Source of the DNA: Nageia nagi
Lineage: Eukaryota > Pinophyta
Reading direction: 5' to 3'
DNA: 64,000 nt
NCBI GenBank assembly: GCA_050084985.1
Contig: JBITNC010000001.1
Span: 48,236,001-48,300,000 of the forward strand
The position numbers and the translations under genes were made by a program. The notes beneath the pieces are model-generated. The model made no database searches, was not told the DNA's origin, and worked only from the letters and a program-made list of their open reading frames with translations. Numbering within the stretch: the stretch's first letter is position 1; the number at the start of each line of letters is the position of its first letter. This document shows positions 47,488 to 60,900 of this stretch, piece after piece.

Positions 47488-47966
47488 TATTAAAATGTAT
47501 GATATATTATTATAAATTTTTTGTATTAATACTCTTTGTAAATTCACTAATATTTAATGGTATCACTAGATACCTTAAGTATTTAAGTGAAAATGATAAT
47601 GTAACTTATCCTTCACTCCATGTCATGAGCATGCCCCTTAGGTAAAAGGATGTTGCATGTCATGCCTTTGTAAAATGATTAAAAAGGTTATCCAAAGGGA
47701 ATTTTGGCTTATAAATAGAAGGCCCCTTCTTTCATATTACTCACCAATTTGTAAAGCAAAGTTATGCTTTAGGAGGATTGTAAGAGAGTTATCTTTGTGA
47801 ATGAAGTAAGATCTAGTTAGTGGATATACTCCTAATGGAGGAACCATTTTATATCTTGAGTCACTTTGTGATATTGTCTAAGTTTGAGTTCTTGATGTTA
47901 GAGTGAGCTTCCATGTGATCTTGGTAGTGTAGGATTATATTAGTTATATATAGTTCACACCCTTCA
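47488..47966 (+). repeat. Copia D 5' LTR
   Basis: Starts TATTAAAATGTATGATA, so the first dinucleotide TG has mutated to TA; ends CACCCTTCA. A TATAAATAG box lies near 47,712. Aligns with 55164-55658. Confidence 0.85.
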
Positions 47967-47982
47967 TTTGATATCAAAGCAA
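47967..47982 (+). other. Copia D primer binding site
   Basis: TTTGATATCAAAGC follows the LTR; one base differs from the TGGTATCA core used by A and F. Confidence 0.65.
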
Positions 47983-50581
47983 AGGTGTGAAAGCTCTTCT
48001 TCAACATCTTGGTGATCTTCATTCCTTATTTTACACTTCATTGTTGAGGTAAAATTAAGAGAAGGTATAAATTCCTTTCTTCTTGGTTATTTTTTGGATT
48101 ATGGCATTAATGTTACTAACATATTATTTGCTATGTGTTGAGTTCATTTTTTTTGTTTGAGAAAAATATCACTAACAAAAATTGCAATATGATGTAATTT
48201 TTTTTGTTGTTGCTTATACTAAATTTTTTTTACTTGCAATTTCTTTTTTTACAAATTTCTTAATAAATTGCTATAATTTTTTTTAAAAAAAAGATTAGTA
48301 TACAACATTTGTGAAATATTACAAAGGTATTTTTTTTAGCTATATTACCTTTTTTTTACTTGAATAATAAAAAGAGAATAGGAAACATTTATTTATTATA
48401 TTTTTTTGTAATATTACATAGCAAAAAAAAAATTATATTCAATTGAATATTATATTTGTTTGCATTTTCAAAATAATACAAATTAAAGGTAACAATTTTT
48501 TTTTGAATATCAAATTTGTTTACAATTTTAGAATCATAATAGAAATCAAATTTATTTTTTCAATTTCAAACCCTCGTTGAAACTCATGGCTCAAACTCCT
48601 CTATGGGATTCCTCCACTCGACCCTCACCATCATGTTTTTTTATTGCATGATTTATGAGCAAAAAAAAAGGTGAATTTAATCACATTGGTCCTTCATTAT
48701 AGATATTTGATTTAACAAAGGGAGCAATGGATCCTCCATTGTCTCAATTTTACTCCTATGTGATCTTTTTTTCCCTTGCATGATTTTTCCCCCTTGAATG
48801 ACCCTAGGATTAATAACCTACATGTTGATTTGAAGCAGAATGCACTATTATTTATTTTCTTCTTCTTCACTACTTAGTTCTCAATAGGTTTTTTCCTTTC
48901 CCTCCTTGCTTGGCCTAGCTCCTTCTCCTTGCTCTTGTCTAAGTGCCCACCTATTCTCTCTATTGCTCATCCTCTCTGTTGTGCCACTAGGTGTCCAACT
49001 TTGGCCTCTTTTCTCACCATGTGCCACTTGACCTCTCTCTCCCTTCAGCATGGCTTCCCTCTTTTTTAACTCACCTCCCTTTTTTTTTATACCTAGCTTC
49101 CCTTGTATTTATTAAAAATTTAATGATTTATTTTGCTTAAAGTTGTTGCTCACCTTAAAGTGTTTTAATGAGCCTGAGTAGAGTAAAAGATTAACTTAGA
49201 AATTAATGAGCTATAGTAAAGTATGGGTCTCCTTTTACCTTTAATTTTTTGTAGGATTAGTAGGTAAGTTATGATTGTCTCTCTTATTGTTGAAAGAGAG
49301 TATTTTTTATGACTATTTAAAAATTACAAAGGGAAGGCCATTTTATGGAGGTTTTTTTTTACTTCTTAAATTTATTTCCTTGGTAAAACATTTTATAGCT
49401 AAGCATTCTAGAGGAATATTTAACACTTTCATGTTTTGTTATGGTAAAAATATTTTTTACTTGGTGTCAAAGTTAACAATATCTTTTTTACACTTGACAT
49501 TGAAAGATACTTCCTAAGTAGAAATTTATGTTTTTTAAAAGACAATTTCTTTTAGAGTAATTATTCTTTACCTAGAGCTAAAATTTTACTTTGCCTTGAT
49601 CATTTTTTTTGGTACTTATATTTTTTTACAAGTATCTTAATACAAAATGGAGATGAATGTCTTATTTGAAGGATTTTTGCATGCTAAAAGTACTTAAATA
49701 GTTAAATGTGACAAATTTTTACTTTACTAAAAATAGCTTTTTAGTACTTTTTTTTTGTATTTTTTTTCATGCTATAAGGGATCATGATTTTAAGTAAAAA
49801 GGTGGAAATTTTAGTTTTACTTCAAAATTTTAGATCCTTATGCAAACTATGAAAAAGATGCTTGTTTATGCCTATCTAAGTATTTATTCTTTTTTATACA
49901 AAGTTAACTTGTGCAAGTTATGGGCCTATTTAAAGATGTTCTTTAGGAGTTAGTAAACAAAACCCATTAGACTCTTAATGTTCTAAGTTATAATTGTATA
50001 ATGTATCTTTTTTATGCACTTTAATTTGTGTTTTGCAAATTTGCTTTACTTATGCAAAATTTGCAAACATTGAAATGTGCAACCCCCTAAAATGAACACA
50101 TCCACACATACATTTTGCAACATGACTTGTTTGGGGAACCATGAGGCTAGAGCCTTTAGTTTGATCATCCAAATGATAAAAAATTTGTACTTCTTAATTA
50201 CCCCTAATTCCTTTGTTAGTCTAAATATAACTCCAATAGTTAGGTAGGAATGTGTGTAGTGATACTACATGTTCGCACATCCATTCATAGATTATCCTAA
50301 TAACTTAGGAGGAAAACTTAAAACCTAATCAAGATTAATAATTTGGATGATCCAATATACTTCATAAACTTGGAAAATACTAGGTCCTCCTCCTTATGAG
50401 AGTATATTACTATCCGAGGTGAACTGGTTGAGGATTGGTAATACCTGAGCTCCACCTTATAGGAATCTAGGTGAAGGCCTAATTTTAGATAAGAAAATAA
50501 GCCTCAATAATATCACTTTACATTTATGGTTCTTTGTGATGATGAAAGTGTTGGGTACATGGGTTGTTTAAAAGTTTTAGA
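47983..50581 (+). other. Copia D leader, about 2.6 kb
   Basis: Non-coding, with T-rich runs and a GC-richer, pyrimidine-rich low-complexity stretch at about 48,580-49,080. The frame at 49275-49517 is not conserved. Comparison with E shows that the gag start was deleted here: the leader words TACATGGGTTGTTTAA jump directly to the gag codons equivalent to residue about 25. Confidence 0.6.
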
Positions 50582-53500
50582 TGAGAGCTAAAATATAGGC
50601 AAGAAATATTTAGAAAATAGTTAATGAGAACTTAATCGCTTCTACAGATGAAAAGGTAATTGAGGCATACAATACAAAGAATAAATTGGCAACCTCTATG
50701 ATTTTTTGTACAATGTTAGGTTATGTGCTCCTTATGATATCATCATCAACCAAAATAAAGGAAGCTTATGATAAACTTAAGAAAATTTACCTTGGATCTA
50801 AGTTTTCAACAAGGTTCACTATTCTTCAAAAGTTGCTTCAATCTTATCAAGGAAAAGATAAAAATGTTTCCATCTATTTGAATAAAATCATTAACCTTAA
50901 GACCCAACTTGTTGCATGTGGATGGAATTGGATCAACAATGAGTTCATGGTCTTTATCATACTCTAAATCCTTTCTTCAAATTTTAGTAACTTTGTGATA
51001 GTAATTAAGACTAAGCTTGATGATGAAGAAGAAGTTTTCTCTTTCGAGAAATTTTCTAGGCTCCTTTTGAAGCATGAAGAAATCTTAACAAAAGGTGTTG
51101 ATCTGTTCTCCAAAAGATAATAATATTTCTCTATGAGCGACCAAAACTCCTTTCAAAAAAAAGTTCAATCATCATAAGAAATCGTATTCTTCTTTCTCCA
51201 AAAGGTTTGAGAAAAGGAGAAATAATAAAACTAATGGTAACAATAACTACTTCAAGTAAAGAGATGGAAAAAGCAAGGCAAGAAAATCAAATCCAAAGAA
51301 AAAATTTGATGGAAATTGTAACTTTTATCACATCCATGGTCACAAAAAATTTGATTGATAAAAAATGAAAAGAGAAAAAAAGAACAAGGGTAATGAAAAT
51401 GTAAATAACTTCAAAGGAAAGAAGAATATTAAAGTTGGACTTATTGCTAGGCTCTACTCCATGACTCGCTCTTTCTTATCTTATTGGATTGTTGACTCTG
51501 ATTGCACTAATCACCTATGCTTTGAAAAAGATAAGTTTAAGTTTAAAAATTTTTATAAGTATAGAAAAGATGTAGTTGTGATAGGTGATAGTTCAATCCT
51601 TGAAATCCAAGGAATTGGGAGTGTATTGATACTCGAAAAGGTTCTTAAAAATATGCTTTATGTTCCTAAGCTTAGTATGAACCTTCTCTCCATGATTCAA
51701 GTTGCAAGAAAAGGGTACTCATTTGAGTTTGAATCACACTTCTAGTGCTTTAAGAAGGGACTTGCCACATTGGTTAAAATATCAATGAAATATGACCTTT
51801 ACATTGTGGATCAAGTTCCAACAAAGATGTGTCTTACTACGAATGTATATTTTAGAGGCAATCTTTGGCACTAATGCTTAGAGCACCTTAACCACAAGAG
51901 TATTCAAATCAAGAAATACCAAAAACTTAAGGAAGGTTTGCCTTCAATTTCACCTTTAATTGGTTTATGTGAGAAGTGCATCCTAGGTAATATGAATAGG
52001 CAAAGGTTTGAAAAAGATAAGGCAATAAGAGAATATCAACCTCTTTAGCTTATGCACTCAGATTTGATGGGTCCATTTTAGACTAAGTCACTTGAGAGAC
52101 CATCTTATATATTGACCTTCATTGATGACTTTAGTAGGATAAATTTTAGCTATTTACTTGAGCACAAAGATCAAACTTTTAAGAGTTTTAAAAATTTTAA
52201 GGCCTTAGTTGAAAATCAAATTTTAAAATCAAGATGTTGAGATTAGATAATGGGAGACAATATAATAGCAATGAGTTCAATATCTATTATGCTAAGTATG
52301 GAATCAAGAGGTAATTTATGATTCCTTACACTCCTTAGCAAAATGGTGTTATCGAAAAGAAAAATAAGATAATTATAAAGATGATTAAATGTATGTTGGG
52401 TAATCTTTCTAGTTTCTTATGGAGTGAAGTTGTGACAATTTCTATTTATACATTGAATAAGTGTCCTAAAAAATTCATTCAAGGTAAAACTCTTTTTGAG
52501 GCATGGCTAGGAATTAAACCTAACATTTCTCACCTTAGGGTATTTGGTTGTGAAGCATTATCCTACATTATTTTTGATAAAAAGAAAAAAATAGATAAAA
52601 TAGTTGAAAAATACATCTTTGTGAGTTATGATAGTCAACATAGACACTATAGGCTCTACTCTCCATCCTACAAATTAATATTCATATCAATATATGTAAA
52701 GTTCAATAAACTTTTTGAAGAATTCTCTTATAATGAGGATAATGATGATCTAGATGACTCATCAGTTGCACTTAACTAGTTGGATATTTATGTAATAAAG
52801 TCACCCTAAAAACAAATTCTCCAACTCAAAGGATAAATAGGATCATGACCTTAAACAAATATTTATTTACCAAAATTGATAACAAGAATGAGCCCTCATC
52901 ATTCAAAGAAGCTTCAAAGCACGAGTGTTGAATGGAAGCCATGAAAGTAGAGTATGAGATGCTTATAAAAAATGAAACTTAGGACTTTTTTTTTTTCAAT
53001 AAGAAGAATGTGATTGGTAATAAGTGGATCTACAAGTTCACATTCAATTTGGTTAGAGATATTGAGAAATACAAGGTAATGTTAGTATGTAAAGGTTTTG
53101 TTCAAAAATATAGTGTTGATTATGAGGAAACCTTTACTCCTATGGAAAAGATGCCTACTATCAGGATAATCCTTACTCTTTTAGTAGCTAAAGGATGGAA
53201 AGTTTTTCAAGTTAACATCAAGAGTGCATTTCTCTATGGTGATTTAGATGTGGAAATATACATGAATCAACCATAAGGGTTTATTATGAAAATAAAAGAG
53301 TATTTTGTGTGTAAGTTAAAGAATTCATTGTATGGACTTAAGCAAGCACCTAGAGCCTAGTATAAGAAGATTTTAGGATACTTTGCAGATACTAGATTCT
53401 CCAACTACCTTTTTAACTCTAATCTATATGTGCTCAATCAATAAAAACACATGTTCTTGATTATCCTTTATGTGGATGATTTTTTGATAACTAAAAATAA

Positions 53501-54420
53501 TGATGAAATCATTCAAGAGTGCATATCCAAACTTAAAGCAATATTTGAATGACTTATCTTGGTTTCTTACACTACTACCTTGAAATGCTAATGTACCAAT
53601 ACAAATATTGCACTTATCTTAGTCAATCCAAATATATATCAAACATCTTGTAGAAGTTTATAATGGAGTATAGACATGCTACGATTCTAGTATCTCTTGT
53701 AATCATTATTTCCCTTAGCTCCAACTCTCATTTGGTAGATGCTACATCTTATAAGCAATTAATTGGTAGTTTACTTTATTTCACTATTTCTAATTTACAT
53801 ATTACCTTTGCAATGAATTTGATGGTATAATTCATGTAGAAACCATATAATGAGCACCTCAATGTTATTAAGAAAATCTTGAGGTATGGTGTAGGGATGA
53901 AGGATCTTGCTCTCAAGTATTCCAAGTTTCTTTTATTTGTTCTCTCAAGCTTCTTAAATTTTGACTATGAAGAAGTTAGAGATGATAGAAAATCAACCTC
54001 TGCATATGTGTTTAGCATTAATTTAGGTGCTATCTTTTAAACTTCTAAGAAGTAGCTTATTATTTCTCTTTCTACCATAAAAGCTGAATATCAAGCAATG
54101 TCTGTTGCAACTAAAGAAGCTATTGGACTTAGGCAACTTATAAAAAAAATTAGGTATGAGCAAGCTAGTCCATATCTAATTTATTCATACAACTAGTTGG
54201 CTATTTCTTTAGCCAAAAATCTTATGTTCTATAAAAGAACAAAACATGTGAAAATCCATGCCCATTTCATCAAAAAAAAGGTTCTTGATGGTATCATACA
54301 CCTGGAGTATTATCCATCAACTTTGAACTCCTCTAATTTGTTCATTAAGTTCCTCCCTAAATCTTAGTTCAATAATCTTAAGGATGTTATCAAGTTGGTG
54401 AATTTCCCTTAAAGGGAGTG
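50582..54420 (+). pseudogene. Copia D gag-pol, decayed
   Basis: Gag lacks its first about 25 codons; open at 50686-50967 (SSSTKIKEAYDKLKKIYLGS). The knuckle near 51,320 reads CNFYHIHGHKKFD-stop, second and third Cys lost. Protease: WIVDSDCTNHLC, DSG reading DSD (51365-51745). Integrase: LRLDNGRQYNS retains Asp but has GRQ for GGE; TP-stop-QNGVIEK; C-terminal open at 52381-52779 (AWLGIKPNISHLRVFGCEAL). RT: open 53010-53276 (VFQVNIKSAFLYGDLDVEIY), with catalytic LYVDDF intact near 53,470. RNase H follows at 53,700-54,350 (KAEYQAMSVATKEA). The end reads KLVNFP-stop-RE-stop, overlapping the purine tract 54406-54423. Confidence 0.85.
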
Positions 54421-55150
54421 AAGTATAAATTCTTGTGTTGAATTCATATTTGTGATGACAACTTCACCCATAAGAGGATTTTATGTTGTATTGTATTGAT
54501 TTTTATTCTATACATTCATGGTAAGTTTGCTTTGCATGATAAACTTGTTGTATAATCTTTTGAAAAAATTATTGGCCAATCTAGCACTATTTAGTTATCC
54601 ATGTATGATGAACTCATATGTATCTTTTAGCATTGTTTAGTTATCCATGTGTGAAGAACTCATATGTGCATTTTGTTTTGCTCTATTTGATAATGATAAT
54701 CAACACATGTTTCATATATAGTAGCTAACTATAAGTAATGGCCTGGTATCCTCATGATAATTTATAGTGCAACATTGATTATTTGTGATGGTATTTATTT
54801 GATTCATCTATCCTTGTTGATATGAATATGTTGCCTCTAATTGATCTTGTTATTTGAGTTGCTTATAACTTGTAGGTTCTTTTGAGATTGTAAGTTACTT
54901 CAAGGTGTGTAGGATCATGGAGACTCATCAAGACTTCTAGTTGAATGACTAATTTATGTACATTAAAATCAATTATAGTTAATAATTGTATTATAAACTA
55001 TTTGTTAAAATGGTAAAGTATTGAGTCTCAAACTAAGATCTTACTTACTTCACAAAGATATAAAAAGTTCTCATTTCTGATTGTATTTGTATGGAGGAGA
55101 ACCCTCTTACTCTCTCTTTCTTCTTTGTTCTTCATTTTATCTCAATATTG
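54421..55150 (+). other. Copia D 3' non-coding region
   Basis: About 0.73 kb between the pol end and the LTR-proximal polypurine tract. It holds two copies of a repeat with TTTAGTTATCCATGTGTGA at 54582-54681, shared with A and E. Confidence 0.6.
54582..54681 (+). repeat. Tandem repeat in copia D 3' region
   Basis: Two copies, about 54 bp apart, of AGCA-TT-TTTAGTTATCCATGT followed by GATGAACTCATATGT. Confidence 0.75.
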
Positions 55151-55163
55151 TGTTAAAGGGGAG
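55151..55163 (+). other. Copia D polypurine tract
   Basis: TGTTAAAGGGGAG immediately before the TGTTGGAATG start of the 3' LTR. Confidence 0.75.
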
Positions 55164-55658
55164 TGTTGGAATGTATAATGTATTATTTTAAAGTTTTGTA
55201 TTAATTCTCTTTGTAAATTCACTAATACTTAATCATATCACTAGATACTTTAAGTATTTAAGTGAATATGATAATGTAACTTATCCTTCACTCCATGTCA
55301 TGAGAATGACCCTTGGGTAAAAGGGTATTGCATGTCATGTATTTATAGAATGGTTAAAAGGGTGATTCAAATGAAGATATTAACCTATAAATAGAAGGTC
55401 CCCACTTTGTTATTACTCATCAATTTGTAAAGCAGAGTTATGCTGTAGGATAGAGTTTAGGAGATGAAGTTAAGAGGATTGTAAGAGAGTTATCTTTATG
55501 AATAAAGTAAGATCTAGTTAGTGGATGTACTCCTAATTGGAAAAACCACTTTATATCTTGAGTCACTTTGTGAGATTGTCTGAGTTATTGATGTTAAAGT
55601 GAGCTTCCATATGATCTTGGTAGTTTAGGATTGTATTAGTTATTATTCACACCCTTCA
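55164..55658 (+). repeat. Copia D 3' LTR
   Basis: TGTTGGAATGTATAATG to CACACCCTTCA, 495 bp, with TATAAATAG near 55,390. Partner of 47488-47966. Confidence 0.9.
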
Positions 55659-56786
55659 AAGATGATCTAATTTAAGATAAATCCTTCCCACTCAAATGGA
55701 TTTTGGTCCCAAAAAGCTTAGAGACTATGGTAAAATTAAGGAACCCATTCCCAATCATGGCTCCTTGCCAAATTGGCCTCCATGAACTTGCTATGTTATA
55801 CATCCATGGACACCATGGCATAAAACCAAAATTTGTTTCAAGTAAAAAATGATTCCCAAATGGATATGGATACAGCATTACCATTTTATCATTTTTCATG
55901 AATGGTGAGTTTGCCTTATTTTTGCTTTTTGCATGTGCATGGGTACCTCCTCAATATTCACAACACTTGGAAGCTTCAATCCCATATTAAACATCTTCTC
56001 ATCAATAATAGACGAATCTTTGATCTCATGGATTTGTTTAAGTTCTTTAGTGATTGTAGAAGTATTCTTATCTTTACTTTTCCCTTAATCATACCACCTA
56101 CATGGTTGCTTGGGATACAATCTCTAACACCCTTATTTAACATGACCATCCTTATCGCAATGAGAGCAATATCATTTCTTTTTCTTATCCTCTTATTTTA
56201 TAGAGGATTCAATAATTTTATCTTTTCCTTTAGACTTGGATTAGTAATCATCTCGATCATACTTTCCATGTTCTTCTAGATACTATGCTTGAACACATGC
56301 TTCATCCAAATTTGTAGGTTTAACAAGTAAAATGGTGTGATGAAGATAACTATGAAGGCCTCTAATATACTTCAATAAACATGCATCAATTTTTATAGAC
56401 TCACCAAGAAAGGTAGCTCTTTTCTTGAATTCAATGGTGTAATATTGAACACTTTATCCTTTTAACTACCTAAAGTTATACCACTTCATGGTTTGATTTT
56501 GACAATAGCCAAGTGGGTAGAACTAATCTCAAAATAATTCTTTAAATTCATTCTATGTTATCACTGGAACTTCATCAAAACTAGTGACGAAATCCAAATA
56601 AGCTTCCCACCAAACTAGAGCATGTCCCTACAAATTTATTATAGTTACTTTGATTTTATCTTCATCACTATCAATCTTCTAGACTCAAAAATAGGCCTCC
56701 ATTTGCATTAGTTAAGCTTTACAAGATCCATCTCTCTTCCAAATTATTTGAACTTGAATTTCACCTCCAGCTTCAAGGGTAATATT
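55659..56786 (-). mobile_element. Gypsy H gag remnant
   Basis: Minus strand. Around 56,270-56,600 a Retrotrans_gag-like segment reads NEFKELF-stop-D-stop-FYP, then YYTIEFKKRATFLGESIKID, LLKYIRGLHSYLHHTILLVK and PTNLDEACVQA. Near 56,130-56,175 a zinc knuckle YCSHCDKDGHVK-stop-GC keeps all CX2CX4HX4C ligands. Beyond it, 55672-55899 is an open frame with no recognised motif. The element is bounded by the copia D LTR on one side and the copia E LTR on the other, so both LTR insertions may have cut it. Confidence 0.7.
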
Positions 56787-57278
56787 TGAAAGGATTGAAC
56801 TATAACATGAACAAATCTAAATTGCTCAAGATCATATGAAATCTCACAATACACATCTAACAAACTCACAAAGATAACACAAGATGTTAGTGGTTCCTCC
56901 AACTAGGAGGAGTACAGCTACTAACTAGATCTTTACTTTAGTCAAAAATACAACTCTCTTACAATCTTCCTAATCTTAACTCCTAAACACTATCCTCTGG
57001 CACAAATTTACTCTATAATTGGTGTATGATCACAAATAGCGAGCCTTCTATTTATAAGCCAAAATCTCTCTTTGGATCATCCTTTTATCTGATGTACAAA
57101 AGCATGGTATGCACATCCTTTTACCCAAGGGGAATGCTCATGACATGGAGTGTAGGACAAGTTACATTATCATATTCACTTAAATACTTAATGTATCAAA
57201 TGATACTCTTGAGTAGTAGTGAAATTACATGGAATATTATTACATAACCTTTACAATAATGCATTATACATTCCAACA
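56787..57278 (-). repeat. Copia E 3' LTR
   Basis: Minus strand TGTTGGAATGTATAATGCATT to ...CCTTTCA, 492 bp, close to the F LTR in sequence. TATAAATAGAAGG promoter motif near 57,050. Confidence 0.85.
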
Positions 57279-57990
57279 CTCTCCCTTAATGCAATATTGG
57301 GATAGAGTGAATAAAAGAGAAGAAAGAGAGAAAGTAAGAGAGTTATCCTCCAAATAAATACAACAAAGATGAGAAATTTTTATATATTTTTGAAGTAAGA
57401 AAGATCTAATTTGAGACTCATTACTTTGCCAAATACAATCATTAACTACAACCAATTTTATTGTACATGAAGTAGTCATCCAATTGGAAGTCATGAAGAG
57501 TCTTCAAGAGCTTACATACCTAAAGTAAGTAACCTACAATATCAAAAGGAACTTGCAATTCATAATCAAATCAAATAACAAGATCAGTTAGATGCAACAT
57601 ATTCTTCTTAACAAGGATAGATGAATCATACAAATGCCATTATGAACTGATCAATGGTACACTATAAGTCATCATGAAGATGCCATGCCAAAAAATTAGT
57701 CACCTATTGTATATAAAAAATATGTTGATTATCATTATAAAATAGAGCATGCACATATGATTTCCTCACATGTGGATAACTAAATAGTACCAAAAGATAC
57801 ATATGAGTTCCACACACATGGATAACTGAAAAGTGCTAGATTGGCCAATCTTTTTATTTTTAAAATTTTGTACAAGTTTCAAATGTAGAGTAAACTTACC
57901 ATGAAGGTGTACAAAAAAATCAACACCATATAGCATAAAATTCTCCTAGGGGTGAATTTATCATTACAAACATAAATTTAACATAAGAAT
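57279..57990 (-). other. Copia E polypurine tract and 3' non-coding region
   Basis: AAGGGAGAG (minus) adjoins the LTR at 57279-57287. The 0.7-kb region behind it carries the family tandem repeat at 57752-57840. Confidence 0.6.
57752..57840 (-). repeat. Tandem repeat in copia E 3' region
   Basis: Two copies containing CACATGTGGATAACTAAATA and CACATGGATAACTGAAAAG, matching the A and D arrays. Confidence 0.7.
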
Positions 57991-60900
57991 TCAAACTTCA
58001 CTCCCCCTTAAGGGCAACTTCACTAGCCTGATAGCATCCATAAGCTTACAGAATTGAGCTTCTGGAAGGGGCTTGGTGAACAAATCAATGGAGTTTAATA
58101 TGGATGGATAATACTTCATGTGTATGATGACATCAAGAACCTTCTACCTAATAAAATGGGCATGGTTTTTCACATGTTTTGTTCTCTAATAGAACATAGG
58201 ATTCTTAACCAAATAAATAGTCGATTAATTATTTGAAGAAATCAAACATGATCCACCTTGCTCATACCCAAGCTTTTTAAGAATATGCCTTAGCCAAATG
58301 GCTTCCTAGGTTGCAACAGACATAACATAGTATTTAGTTTCTATAGTGGAAAGAGAAATAGTAGGATGCTTCTTGGAAGCCCAAGAGATAGCACCTAAAC
58401 CAATTCTAAACACATATGTAGAGGTTGATTTCTTATCATCCCTATTTCTTCCATAGTAAGAATCTAAGAATTCAAAGAGAACAAACAAGTGCAACTTAAA
58501 ATACTTGAGAGCAATATCCTTATTCCATGCAACATACTTTAAGATTTACTTAATAACATTGAAGTGCTCAACATAAAGTTTTTGCATGAATCATGCCATT
58601 AGATTCACTATAAATGCAATATCTAGATTAGATGTAGTCAAATACAAAAGAATATCAATTAATTTCTTGTAAGTTGTAGCATCAACTAACTAAGAGTTGG
58701 AGTTCAAATAAATAATCATTCCAGAAGAGACTAGGATCATAGCATATCTACACTACTCCATTCCAAACTTCTACAAGATGTTTGATATATACTTAGATTG
58801 AATGAGATAAGTACAATCTTTGTATTGATACACTTGCATTCCAAGATAGTTGTGCAAAAGACTAAGATCAGTTATTTAAAATATTACTTTAAGTTTGGAT
58901 ATGCACTCTTGAATGATTTTATCATTGTTCCTAGTTATCAAAAGATCATCCACATAAAGAAGAATCAAGACCACATCTTTTCCTTGATTGAGCACATATA
59001 GATTGAAGTTAGAAAAAAACTTGAAGAATCCAATATTTGTAAAGTACTTTAAAATCTTTCTGTACCAAGCTCGAGGTGTTTGTTTAAGTCCATACAATGA
59101 CTTCTTTATCTTACAAACAAAAGACTTTTTGCCTTCCATAATAAATCCTTTTGGTTGATTCATGAAGATTTCCATATCTAATTCACCATTGAGAAATGCA
59201 CTCTTAACATCAAGTTGAAACACTTTTCATCCTTGAGCTATAGAAAGAGCAAGGATAATCTTCATATTAGGCATATTTGTTATGGAAGCAAAGATTTTTT
59301 CATAATCTATGTCATATTTTTGAGTAAAATCTTTAGCTACTAACCTTGGCTTGTATTTCTCAATATCTCCAACTGAATTGAACTTGACCTTATAGATCCA
59401 CTTATTGCCAATCATATTCTTCTCATTGGGATAAGGAATCAAATCTCAAGTTTTATTTTTCATAAGAGCCTTATACTCCACTTTCATGGCTTCCATCCAA
59501 CACTTATATTTTGAAGCTTCTTTGAAGGTTAAGGGCTCATGCTTGTTATCAATCTTAGCAAATAAAGATTTATTCAAGGTCATTCTCCATGTTACCTTTT
59601 ATGTTGGATAATTTTATTTTTGAGGTGACTTATCTACATCAATATGTAACCAACTAGAAGCAACTAAAGAGTCCTATGTATCATCAACGTCCTCATTAGA
59701 AGTAGATTCTTCAAGAAATTCATTGAACTTTACATCCTTTGAAATAGACACAAGCTTGTAGGATGAAGAGAAGAGTTTGTAGCCTCTATGCTGACTATCA
59801 TAACCCACAAAGATTCATATTTTAGCTCTTTTATCCAAATTTTTTATTTTTTCAAAAATAATGTAGGATAATGCTTCACAACCAAACACAATAAAGTGAG
59901 AAATGTTAGGTTTTCTTCCTAATCAAACTTTAAAAGGAATTTTACTTTGAACATCTTTTGTGGGATACCTATTCAAGGTGTAAATAGCAATGCTCATAGC
60001 TTCACCCCATAAAAATTTAAGAAGATTACCCAACATGCATCTAGCCATCCCTATGATTATTCTATTTTTCTTTTCAACAACACCATTCTGATGAGGACTG
60101 TAAATAATTATAAACTACCTTTTGATTCCATACTTAGCACAATATTCATTGAACTCATGGCTGTTATATTATCTCCCATTATCTAATCTCAGCATCTTGA
60201 TTTTAAGGTTAGTTTGATTTTCAATAAAGGCCTTAAACACCTTAAAACTCTCAAAGGTTTGATTCTTATGCTCATGTAGATACCCAAAGGTTATCCTACT
60301 AAATTCATCAATGAAGGTCAACATGTAAGATGCTCCTCCAAGCAACTTAGTCTAAAATGGACCTATCAAATCTAAATGAACAAGTTGAAGAGGTTGAGAT
60401 GCTCTTGTTACCTTATCTTTTTCAAACTTTTGTCTATGCATCTTGCCAAAAATGCACTTCTTGCATAGACCAACTGAAAAAGAAATTGAAGGTAAACCTT
60501 TCAAAAATTATTAATCTTCATAACTTGAATACTCTTGTGGTTAAGATGACCTAAATGATGGTACCAAATATTGCCTTTAGAACACACACTGGAAGTAAGA
60601 CACATCTTTGATGGAACTTGATCTATAATATAGAGATCATCTTTCATTGATCTTTTAATCAATGTGGTAAGTCCTTCTTAATGCACTAGGATTAAAAGTT
60701 GAACTCAAAAAAGTTTCCTTTTTTAGCAACTTGGATCATGAAGAGAAGGTTCATCCTTAACTTAGGAACATAGAGAACATTTTCAAGAACCTTTCTATGA
60801 ATTAACACACTTCTAATTCCTTGGACTTCAAAAGTAGAGTTATCATCTATCACAACTGTATCTTTTCTATACTTATGAAAATTATCAAAAATTTTCTTTT

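Larger units (their letters stand above)
47488..55658 (+). mobile_element. Copia element D, full-length, about 8.2 kb
   Basis: Plus-strand member of family A: 5' LTR 47488-47966, primer site, leader about 2.6 kb, gag-pol about 50,582-54,420, 3' non-coding about 0.74 kb, polypurine tract, 3' LTR 55164-55658. Flanks AATAT (47483-47487) and AAGAT (55659-55663) match at 4 of 5 bases. Confidence 0.9.

Noticed and set aside
55672-55899. A host gene next to gypsy H
   Set aside because: No motif, no start context, and it sits between retroelement remnants; left as part of the gypsy H region.
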